Source: Candidatus Naiadarchaeum limnaeum
GTDB lineage: Archaea; Undinarchaeota; Undinarchaeia; Undinarchaeales; Naiadarchaeaceae
Direction: 5' to 3'
Length of the DNA: 10,721 nucleotides
Assembly (NCBI GenBank): GCA_014189685.1
Contig: DVAB01000052.1
Location: 1 to 10,721 of the forward strand
Below, piece by piece: positions 6,963 to 10,721 of the stretch. The notes below the pieces were generated by a model. That model saw only the letters and a list, made by a program, of their open reading frames with translations. It did not search any database and was not told the origin of the DNA. Every line of letters begins with the position of its first letter. Positions within the stretch are counted from its first letter, which is position 1. Made by a program: the position numbers and the translations under genes.

Positions 6963-7883
6963 TTATTTTAGAGTAATTTTCATTAAATCCTTTGCTACTT
7001 CAGTATTTTTGAAAATTTTTCGCGCCTCTTGTGAAAACACTTTTGTATCTTTATAGCGCGAGCTAAAATGAGTTAACAATAAGTTTTTTACTTTTGCTTT
7101 TTTTGCAATTTCTGCAGCTTCTTTTGCAGTTGTATGCCCGACCTCTTTTGCTTGATCAGATAATTCAGATGTATAAGTTGCTTCGTGTATGAGTAAATCC
7201 ACTTCTGAAGCAAACTTTACCATTTCAGAATTGTACGCAGTATCCCCTGAATAAACAATTTTCAACCCCGGCCGCGGCGCGCCCATTACATCGCTAGGCT
7301 TTACTACTTTATTTTCGACTTTAACATTATTTCCGCGCTGTAATTCGCCAAATTGAACTGGCTTTAAGCCCAGCTGTTTTGCTTTTTTCACATTAAATTT
7401 GCCTGGCTTGTCTTTTTCAGAAAATTTGTAAGAAACTCCGCTTACAGAATGAATAGACGGAATCGCTTCAATAATACAATTTTCGCCACTATAAACCAAT
7501 CCGCTTTCAATTTCTTTCACTATTAAATCGTATCCCAGATGAATCGGGCCTGCGAAGTGCGCATATTCATCTAGTTTTCTCAAAGTTTCAATAATTATTT
7601 TTGCAGGCTTTGGTCCATAAATATAAAGCGGTTCTTTCCTTTCAAGCAGTGCCATTGTTTGTATAATTCCAATAAGTCCGGCAAAGTGGTCAGCGTGCCA
7701 ATGGGTAATAAAAATTGCGTTGATTTTAAACAAGCTAATCCCTGCAATTCGAGCTTGCCTTTGCGCATTTTCCCCACAATCAAAAAGATAAACTTTCCCT
7801 TCGTGTTTTAATGCAATAGCTGAGTGCCCCCTTTCTTTTGTTGGCGCGCCGGCAGTTGTTCCTAAAATTGTAAGCTCGAACAT
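6963..7883 (-). CDS. rnz: Ribonuclease Z (tRNA 3' endonuclease)
   Basis: A 306-residue metallo-beta-lactamase-fold nuclease that removes 3' trailers from tRNA precursors, leaving the end ready for CCA addition. Zinc ligands are visible in order: H61-x-H63-x-D65-H66 (THWHADH; the family more often has HxHGDH, so Ala replaces Gly), H145 in PSIHSVSGVSYKF, D214 in YSGDT, and H272 in LLLTHFSSRY. HEAT (233-236) and GHTTAKEA (249-256) are further RNase Z/ElaC signatures. Length is usual for the short form. It leads a two-gene unit with taw1, and the window's tRNA gene lacks an encoded CCA, consistent with this processing route. A TATA-like box lies about 30 nt upstream. A 54-bp internal segment (7674-7727) and the last 25 nt of the gene, stop included (6987-6963), are copied at 9273-9416. 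Confidence 0.94.
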   Translation of the reverse strand: MFELTILGTTAGAPTKERGHSAIALKHEGKVYLFDCGENAQRQARIAGISLFKINAIFITHWHADHFAGLIGIIQTMALLERKEPLYIYGPKPAKIIIETLRKLDEYAHFAGPIHLGYDLIVKEIESGLVYSGENCIIEAIPSIHSVSGVSYKFSEKDKPGKFNVKKAKQLGLKPVQFGELQRGNNVKVENKVVKPSDVMGAPRPGLKIVYSGDTAYNSEMVKFASEVDLLIHEATYTSELSDQAKEVGHTTAKEAAEIAKKAKVKNLLLTHFSSRYKDTKVFSQEARKIFKNTEVAKDLMKITLK

Positions 7884-7910
7884 GCTCAGAAAGTTATTTT
7901 AATGAATAGA

Positions 7911-7918
7911 TAAATATT
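7911..7918 (-). promoter_or_regulatory. TATA-like box for the rnz-taw1 unit
   Basis: The minus strand reads AATATTTA here, centred about 31 nt before the rnz ATG at 7883, giving a leader of a few nucleotides at most. The sequence is nearly symmetric, so it may also act toward the acylphosphatase gene, whose start lies about 67 nt away across the heptamer repeat. Confidence 0.45.
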
Positions 7919-7925
7919 CGCATTG

Positions 7926-7974
7926 GCTAAACGCTAGAAGCTAGACGCTCGACGTCAAGCATCAAGCCTCAAGC
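7926..7974 (+). repeat. Degenerate heptanucleotide repeat, seven units
   Basis: Seven consecutive 7-nt units fill this stretch in two blocks. Units 1-4 follow GCTAGAC with one or two changes each; units 5-7 follow NTCAAGC, differing only in the first base. Adjacent units inside a block match at 5-6 of 7 positions. It ends 7 nt before the acylphosphatase ATG and would form much of that gene's 5' leader. The stretch is clearly richer in G+C than the surrounding intergenic DNA. Confidence 0.7.
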
Positions 7975-7981
7975 AAAGAAA

Positions 7982-8290
7982 ATGAAGTACCGGATCGTTT
8001 TAAACGGTGTTGTTCAAGGAGTTGGATGCAGGTCTTTAGTTAGAGGTGTTGCTAAAAAAATGAATGTGGGCGGCTGCGTGCGAAATATGGAAAATGGGAG
8101 CGTTGAAGTTTATGTTGAAGCAGCTGCTGATAAATTTGTGGAAAATCTCGTTGCTGAAATTAAGCGCACCACAGAAAACACAATGGTTGACATTATGAAT
8201 GTAAAAATTTATAATGAGGACCAAAATGAATTTTACTCAAGCAAACCGCCGAAGGATTATTCTGAATTTAGGATTGAGCATAGTTTTTAA
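7982..8290 (+). CDS. acyP: Acylphosphatase
   Basis: A 102-residue small cytosolic enzyme hydrolysing carboxyl-phosphate bonds. The signature GVVQGVGCR (9-17) carries the phosphate-binding loop and the catalytic Arg17 (usual GVGFR; Phe is Cys here), and VRNMENGSVEV (33-43) supplies the catalytic Asn35 and the following strand. These are the two defining motifs of the family. The C-terminus is slightly longer than the usual roughly 90-98 residues. The start at 7982 is the only one that leaves the N-terminal strand (KYRIVLNG) intact. There is no Shine-Dalgarno and no TATA at leaderless spacing, because the heptamer repeat occupies that position; the transcript probably has a leader including the repeat. 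The symbol is the family's generic one. Confidence 0.9.
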   Translation: MKYRIVLNGVVQGVGCRSLVRGVAKKMNVGGCVRNMENGSVEVYVEAAADKFVENLVAEIKRTTENTMVDIMNVKIYNEDQNEFYSSKPPKDYSEFRIEHSF

Positions 8291-8293
8291 AAG

Positions 8294-8301
8294 TTAATAA
8301 A
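8294..8301 (+). promoter_or_regulatory. TATA-like box for tRNA-Ser
   Basis: TTAATAAA is centred about 29-30 nt before the first tRNA base at 8327, the spacing expected for archaeal tRNA promoters that start at or just before the mature 5' end. It lies only a few bases after the acylphosphatase stop codon. Confidence 0.45.
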
Positions 8302-8313
8302 GAAGCAGGTATA

Positions 8314-8324
8314 TTTTTTGTTTT
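8314..8324 (+). terminator. T-rich tract after acylphosphatase, possible terminator
   Basis: Six Ts, a G and four Ts lie between the acylphosphatase stop (8288-8290) and the tRNA. Oligo-T runs on the non-template strand are the usual intrinsic termination signal in archaea. It also falls between the tRNA TATA box and the tRNA start, so it may merely be AT-rich promoter DNA. Confidence 0.3.
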
Positions 8325-8326
8325 GT

Positions 8327-8422
8327 GCCGAGATGGCGGAACCCGGTAACGCGCTATCCTGGAATTAAAATTCAGAAAGGTAGTCCCGCAAGGGGTTGCA
8401 GGTTCAAATCCTGCTCTCGGCG
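8327..8422 (+). tRNA. tRNA-Ser(GGA), with a 13-nt intron at 37/38
   Basis: The acceptor GCCGAGA (8327-8333) pairs with TCTCGGC (8415-8421). The D stem is GCG (8336-8338) with CGC (8350-8352); the T arm is GCAGG-TTCAAAT-CCTGC (8398-8414). A class II variable arm has CCC (8385-8387) pairing with GGG (8392-8394) over GCAA. The anticodon stem CTATC (8354-8358) pairs with GGTAG (8379-8383, one U-G), leaving a 20-nt loop. Removing 13 nt after position 37 gives the standard loop CTGGAAA with anticodon GGA. The discriminator is G (8422), as in Ser tRNAs. Exons total 83 nt and CCA is not encoded. A naive reading gives tRNA-Leu(UAA) from the nested stem CTGGA/TTCAG, but that leaves five unpaired bases after the D arm and lacks A73, so I favour Ser. 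Confidence 0.88.
8365..8377 (+). other. tRNA intron (13 nt) with bulge-helix-loop splice motif
   Basis: TTAAAATTCAGAA lies between tRNA positions 37 and 38. The splice motif can be drawn directly: a 3' bulge of three As (8376-8378) cut before its last base, a 4-bp central helix (8359-8362 with 8372-8375, one G-U), and a 5' bulge starting AA/T (8363-8365) cut after its second base. The intron is too short for an outer helix, so the motif is the relaxed bulge-helix-loop form of the archaeal BHB. Confidence 0.8.
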
Positions 8423-8445
8423 CTCCAAAATCTTGTAAAATAAAA

Positions 8446-8469
8446 GAAAACTTAATAGAAAACTTAATA
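8446..8469 (+). repeat. Tandem 12-bp duplication carrying the TATA-like box of the zinc-ribbon gene
   Basis: GAAAACTTAATA occurs twice in direct tandem (8446-8457 and 8458-8469) with no mismatch. The second copy places CTTAATAA about 29 nt before the ATG at 8496, the leaderless TATA position; the first copy lies 12 nt further upstream. The start has no Shine-Dalgarno. Confidence 0.6.
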
Positions 8470-8495
8470 AGACAGTTGCCCAACATTCTTATAAA

Positions 8496-9305
8496 ATGAC
8501 TGAGGCCGCTATATTAGTAGAGTTTGATGAATTTGGAGAAATTAAGAAACAGCGCTGCTCAAATTGTAAAGAGGCTTTACCACATAGAGTTAAAAGTGGA
8601 AGCAAATGCCCTAAATGCGGCGCAACACTTACCGCACCAATAGATTACAAATTAAGAAGAGTATTGGATAAACTAAGAAAAGGAAAACCAGTTACATTTG
8701 ATGAAGTAGAGCATGCTATTATACCGCCACATCTACAAGCCCCACCATTGAAACTTGTTATATTTGAAAAATTTACACCCAGTAACACACATCATTCAGG
8801 CAGGACGTACCTTTCAAGGTACCTGAGCCGCAGAAATATTAGCGGTGAAAATGTAATGATAGCCCTTATTGCGCGGCCAGAAACTGAATTAATCCAAAAA
8901 TATCGTCTCCCTGCAGTACATGAGGCTAGATATCTATGGATAACTGATAAAACAAGACGCCGCCACGCATTTGTTCATCCTGATGATATCATAGGTTTAA
9001 AGGAACTTGATAAGCTTACTTTTAGACTAAATCAATTTTTCCAAGAGAAGGGCGAAAACGCAGTTGTTTATGTTGAAACATTTGCTCTGCGAAAAGAGAT
9101 AGGTGATAAGGGAGTTATCAGGAAGTGCGAGGATATTGTTGGACAGCCAGACATCTTTAAAGGAATTCTTCTGATTAATTACGGCCGCGAGCTTAAGGAA
9201 ATGGAAAAAACTGCTGTAGCATATGCTATAAGATTAAAGAATTTAGCTTCAACTTCTGGATGCGTAATTGATTTTAATGAAAATTACTCTAAAATAATTT
9301 CATGA
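8496..9305 (+). CDS. Zinc-ribbon protein with DUF835-like C-terminal domain; last 10 codons from inserted DNA
   Basis: A 269-residue soluble protein. Cys21-x-x-Cys24 and Cys38-x-x-Cys41 (CPKCG) form an N-terminal zinc ribbon. A basic linker (50-90) follows. Residues about 95-259 resemble archaeal DUF835: VMIALIARPE (119-128), ARYLWITDK (143-151), HPDDIIGLKEL (161-171), AVVYVETFALRKE (189-201) and LLINYG (224-229), the last two aligning in pattern with 'vvlldgleyL' and the terminal strand. The family call is inference from pattern. Zinc-ribbon plus DUF835 suggests a signalling or regulatory adaptor; no catalytic residues are seen. Codons 260-269 and the TGA lie in a copy of the rnz/taw1 junction, so the native C-terminus is probably missing or altered. 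Confidence 0.65.
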   Translation: MTEAAILVEFDEFGEIKKQRCSNCKEALPHRVKSGSKCPKCGATLTAPIDYKLRRVLDKLRKGKPVTFDEVEHAIIPPHLQAPPLKLVIFEKFTPSNTHHSGRTYLSRYLSRRNISGENVMIALIARPETELIQKYRLPAVHEARYLWITDKTRRRHAFVHPDDIIGLKELDKLTFRLNQFFQEKGENAVVYVETFALRKEIGDKGVIRKCEDIVGQPDIFKGILLINYGRELKEMEKTAVAYAIRLKNLASTSGCVIDFNENYSKIIS

Positions 9306-9369
9306 AACAATTACTTAAATTAAAAACTGAACAGCCCAAAGTTTTAGAACAAAGCGTTGAAAAAGTCCG
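9273..9369 (-). repeat. 97-bp exact inverted copy of the rnz-taw1 junction (6891-6987)
   Basis: Every base of 9273-9369 equals the reverse complement of 6891-6987 (positions sum to 16260). The copied piece holds the last 25 nt of rnz with its stop, the 4-bp gap and the first 67-68 nt of taw1, here reading on the plus strand with a truncated taw1 start at 9302. Identity stops abruptly at both ends. It encodes the last ten residues of the zinc-ribbon/DUF835-like protein in another frame. Confidence 0.95.
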
Positions 9370-9416
9370 GCAAAGTGGTCAGCGTGCCAATGGGTAATAA
9401 AAATTGCGTTGATTTT
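9363..9416 (+). repeat. 54-bp exact direct copy of an rnz-internal segment (7674-7727)
   Basis: 9363-9416 is identical to 7674-7727 (offset 1689). The source encodes part of the RNase Z active-site region on the minus strand, including the HxHxDH segment. Here it lies between two unrelated convergent genes. It overlaps the 97-bp inverted copy by seven bases (AAGTCCG, 9363-9369), which belong to both sources. The methyltransferase's last 11 codons and stop fall in it. Confidence 0.95.
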
Positions 9417-10008
9417 TAGCAATGTAAACTCTGAACCCAGACTTTCTTCCAGTCTCCTCAACAGTTTTAAAAACTTTCAGCATCTCCTCTTTGTACATGC
9501 GGCCGCCTTTTGTGTGCCTGCCAACAATTTGCAAACTTCCTCGTAGGTTCAAATGTGCAGGCGCGCCATTTATTATTTGATTAACAATCTCTTTCCCTGC
9601 TGAATAAGGTGGATTTGAAACAATTGCATCAAACTTTTCAGATTCAACCGGCACATATAACTCTCCCCGCAAAACCTTAACCTGACTTTGCAAGTTATAA
9701 TTTGCCACATTTTTCTTTGCCAACAAAACCGCGCGCTCAGAAGAATCAATCATTGTAATTTCTAATTGCGGATAAAAGTGCGCAGCGACTATTCCAATAA
9801 CCCCATAGCCGCAGCCTATGTCAAGCAAAGTTTTTGTGCCCTCAATTTGCATTCCATTTGCTAAGCAAAGCGCCCCCTTATCTACTCTCCGCCATGAAAA
9901 AACTGGCGGGCTTGTGTAAAACTCAAATTCCTTTTTTCTTATAACAGCGTTTACAATTCCAAGCTGCAATGGAATTTCTGTTTTTTCCTTGAAATAGTGC
10001 TCATCCAT
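9379..10008 (-). CDS. MJ0882/RsmC-like SAM-dependent methyltransferase; C-terminal tail from inserted DNA
   Basis: A 209-residue class I methyltransferase. DIGCGYG (63-69) binds S-adenosylmethionine, MIDSS (86-90) is the acidic end of strand 2, and SNPPY (131-135) is the N-methylation motif of enzymes that modify exocyclic amino groups in nucleic acid bases. Residues 28-45, with SPPVFSWRRVDKG (33-45), and AGKE (137-140) match the MJ0882 pattern (GVFS...VDKG; NPP.RAGKE). The likely substrate is a guanine in rRNA, as for RsmC, but this is inferred. MJ0882-type proteins end soon after the GxRV strand (191-194); here the final residues 199-209 and the stop are encoded by the direct copy of rnz DNA, so the native end is lost. 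A TATA-like box lies at 10033-10039, about 28 nt upstream. Confidence 0.82.
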   Translation of the reverse strand: MDEHYFKEKTEIPLQLGIVNAVIRKKEFEFYTSPPVFSWRRVDKGALCLANGMQIEGTKTLLDIGCGYGVIGIVAAHFYPQLEITMIDSSERAVLLAKKNVANYNLQSQVKVLRGELYVPVESEKFDAIVSNPPYSAGKEIVNQIINGAPAHLNLRGSLQIVGRHTKGGRMYKEEMLKVFKTVEETGRKSGFRVYIAKNQRNFYYPLAR

Positions 10009-10016
10009 GGGGAAGA

Positions 10017-10023
10017 TATTTAA
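10017..10023 (+). promoter_or_regulatory. TATA-like box for the small membrane protein
   Basis: TATTTAA, within GATATTTAA at 10015-10023, is centred 27 nt before the ATG at 10047. It sits between the methyltransferase start and that gene's own TATA box, so the two divergent promoters interleave. Confidence 0.45.
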
Positions 10024-10032
10024 GTTCAGGGA

Positions 10033-10039
10033 TATTTAA
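10033..10039 (-). promoter_or_regulatory. TATA-like box for the methyltransferase gene
   Basis: The minus strand reads TTAAATA, centred about 28 nt before the ATG at 10008. On the plus strand the surrounding GATATTTAA (10031-10039) repeats exactly the sequence at 10015-10023, 16 bp away. Confidence 0.45.
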
Positions 10040-10046
10040 CTTGCGC

Positions 10047-10220
10047 ATGGAACTGAAATTAGATTTTGGCAAAGAAAAGGTTTTAGAGTTTCTTTTTATT
10101 ATAATTGTTGCGCTTGCGACAATAATTGCCTCATTTGGAAATATTTTGTTGGCGGCCGCGTTTGGACTTCTGGCAATTTTAGCAATAGGAGTGATTTTTA
10201 TTTTAATTGCAAAGGATTAA
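10047..10220 (+). CDS. Small two-segment hydrophobic membrane protein (57 aa)
   Basis: A short reading frame not recognisable by family. After a charged 12-residue start (MELKLDFGKEK), two hydrophobic segments follow at about 14-31 and 33-54, broken only by a GN turn (31-32), and the protein ends in AKD. It would form a helical hairpin in the membrane. Support for it being real: a TATA-like box at leaderless distance, a position filling the gap between the methyltransferase and the PLDc_N-like gene, and the continuous amphipathic-then-hydrophobic composition. It ends 50 bp before the next start, which has its own strong TATA. It may be functionally linked to the following membrane protein, but nothing in the sequence shows how. 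Confidence 0.6.
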   Translation: MELKLDFGKEKVLEFLFIIIVALATIIASFGNILLAAAFGLLAILAIGVIFILIAKD

Positions 10221-10234
10221 AAATCGAATAAAGT

Positions 10235-10243
10235 ATATAAATA
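10235..10243 (+). promoter_or_regulatory. TATA box for the PLDc_N-like gene
   Basis: ATATAAATA, preceded by AAAGT, is the best TATA match in the window, centred about 32 nt before the ATG at 10271. With initiation some 26 nt downstream the leader would be only about 5-6 nt, with no room for a Shine-Dalgarno. Confidence 0.6.
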
Positions 10244-10270
10244 CAATACATTTAGCACTAAAAGATTCAA

Positions 10271-10705
10271 ATGTTATTTCAAATCGGAGCCGGTCCGGCA
10301 ATAGCTGGGGCAGCTTTTGGAGCAATATTTTTTGTAATTTTTATTTTAGCGCTTGTCATACTCTCTTTAGTTGGGGTTATTTGGGCAGTCATTGATATTA
10401 TAAGAGCAAAAAATGAGGGCGACAATTGGAAAGTAATTTGGATTTTAGTTGTCGTTATTCTGGGAATTCTAGGAGTGGCGATTTATTATTTTGTTGGAAG
10501 AAAAGAAAGAATTTCCCCCGGGGGAGGAGCGCCGGCTTCAAAAAAGGCTGAGAGTGCCAGGGCAAATCCAAAAGCTGTTAAATATATCAAAGAACAGCGC
10601 AGTGCTGGCTACACCACCCCTGAGATACGCTCTGAACTCAAAGAAGCAGGATATTCGAATGATGAGATTGATGCTTCTTTTAGACAAGCAAAAGGAGGTG
10701 ATTAA
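10271..10705 (+). CDS. PLDc_N-like membrane protein with C-terminal helical module
   Basis: A 144-residue protein. Residues 1-78 carry two hydrophobic segments (about 10-42 and 53-75) flanking DIIRAKNEGDNWKVIW (42-57) and ending in YYFVGRK (72-78). This is the layout of the PLDc_N (phospholipase D-nuclease N-terminal) domain: a helix, a short polar loop with Asp and basic residues, W, a second helix with ILG, then Y.. and GRK. No phospholipase HKD motif is present, so it is a stand-alone membrane anchor. A flexible Gly/Pro/Ala linker (82-100) leads to a module at 102-140 sharing YxxEQ, AGY, EIRS, GY and ID with the N-terminus of the Yip1-like protein. The last codons (AKGGD) contain the Shine-Dalgarno of the next gene, 5 bp after the stop, so the two form an operon. 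Confidence 0.72.
   Translation: MLFQIGAGPAIAGAAFGAIFFVIFILALVILSLVGVIWAVIDIIRAKNEGDNWKVIWILVVVILGILGVAIYYFVGRKERISPGGGAPASKKAESARANPKAVKYIKEQRSAGYTTPEIRSELKEAGYSNDEIDASFRQAKGGD
10691..10701 (+). promoter_or_regulatory. Strong Shine-Dalgarno site for the downstream gene
   Basis: AAAGGAGGTGA lies 9 nt before the ATG at 10711 and matches the full anti-Shine-Dalgarno core (UCACCUCC) of prokaryotic 16S rRNA. It is the only strong site in the window and serves an operon-internal gene, whereas promoter-proximal genes lack one. Confidence 0.85.
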
Positions 10706-10710
10706 AAAAT

Positions 10711-10721
10711 ATGGCAGACGA
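10711..10721 (+). CDS. Start of a downstream gene (partial, three codons visible)
   Basis: ATG GCA GAC (Met-Ala-Asp) follows the strong Shine-Dalgarno with 9-nt spacing and runs off the right edge. It is 5 bp from the stop of the PLDc_N-like gene and so very probably co-transcribed with it. Nothing can be said about the product. Confidence 0.65.

Noticed and set aside
7926-7974. CRISPR array
   Set aside because: Units are 7 nt, contiguous and degenerate, with no spacers and no cas genes nearby.
8327-8422. tRNA-Leu(UAA) without intron
   Set aside because: It needs five unpaired bases after the D arm and a 22-nt variable region, and has G rather than A at position 73; the Ser(GGA) model with a 37/38 intron resolves all of this.
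9302-9372. A second, truncated taw1 gene
   Set aside because: Only the first 67-68 nt are present, exactly duplicated and then switched to rnz sequence; it is part of the chimeric patch, not a gene.

Overview
The window looks like archaeal DNA from a small-genome, DPANN-like lineage; I cannot fix the phylum. The support is: a Taw1-type wyosine synthase, an MJ0882-type methyltransferase, two proteins resembling the archaeal DUF835 family, a serine tRNA without an encoded CCA that carries a short intron at the archaeal 37/38 site, and TATA-like boxes about 25-31 nt upstream of most first start codons (mostly leaderless genes). The one clear Shine-Dalgarno site precedes an operon-internal gene. 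Base composition is AT-rich throughout.

Layout: 1-492 (minus) is the N-terminal part of an exported cysteine-rich protein running off the left edge. 564-2024 (plus) holds a YhhQ-type queuosine/preQ0 precursor transporter and an SDR oxidoreductase. 2025-5053 (minus) is a tight folate/one-carbon operon: 5-formyl-THF cyclo-ligase, PurN, a DUF835-like protein and FolC. It diverges, from a palindromic TATA box, from a plus-strand Yip1-like membrane protein (5109-5948). 5945-7883 (minus) holds RNase Z followed by Taw1, both tRNA maturation enzymes. 7926-7974 is a degenerate heptamer repeat in front of an acylphosphatase gene (7982-8290). The tRNA-Ser(GGA) gene follows (8327-8422), then a zinc-ribbon/DUF835-like gene (8496-9305), an MJ0882/RsmC-like methyltransferase (minus, 9379-10008), a 57-residue membrane protein (10047-10220), a PLDc_N-like membrane protein (10271-10705) and the first codons of another gene.

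The theme is translation and one-carbon metabolism. Tetrahydrofolate polyglutamylation and recycling feed formyl transfer to purines, while preQ0-type uptake, wyosine synthesis, tRNA 3' processing and an intron-bearing tRNA concern tRNA maturation.

The most unusual points are: (1) a 144-bp patch at 9273-9416 built from two exact copies of sequence 1.7-2.4 kb away, one inverted (97 bp) and one direct (54 bp), joined over 7 bp of shared sequence and supplying the stop codons of both flanking genes; this is either a template-switch scar or an amplification/assembly chimera. (2) The tRNA-Ser(GGA) gene, whose 13-nt intron makes it look like tRNA-Leu(UAA). (3) Palindromic or interleaved divergent TATA boxes. 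(4) A roughly 39-residue helical module shared by two otherwise unrelated membrane proteins.
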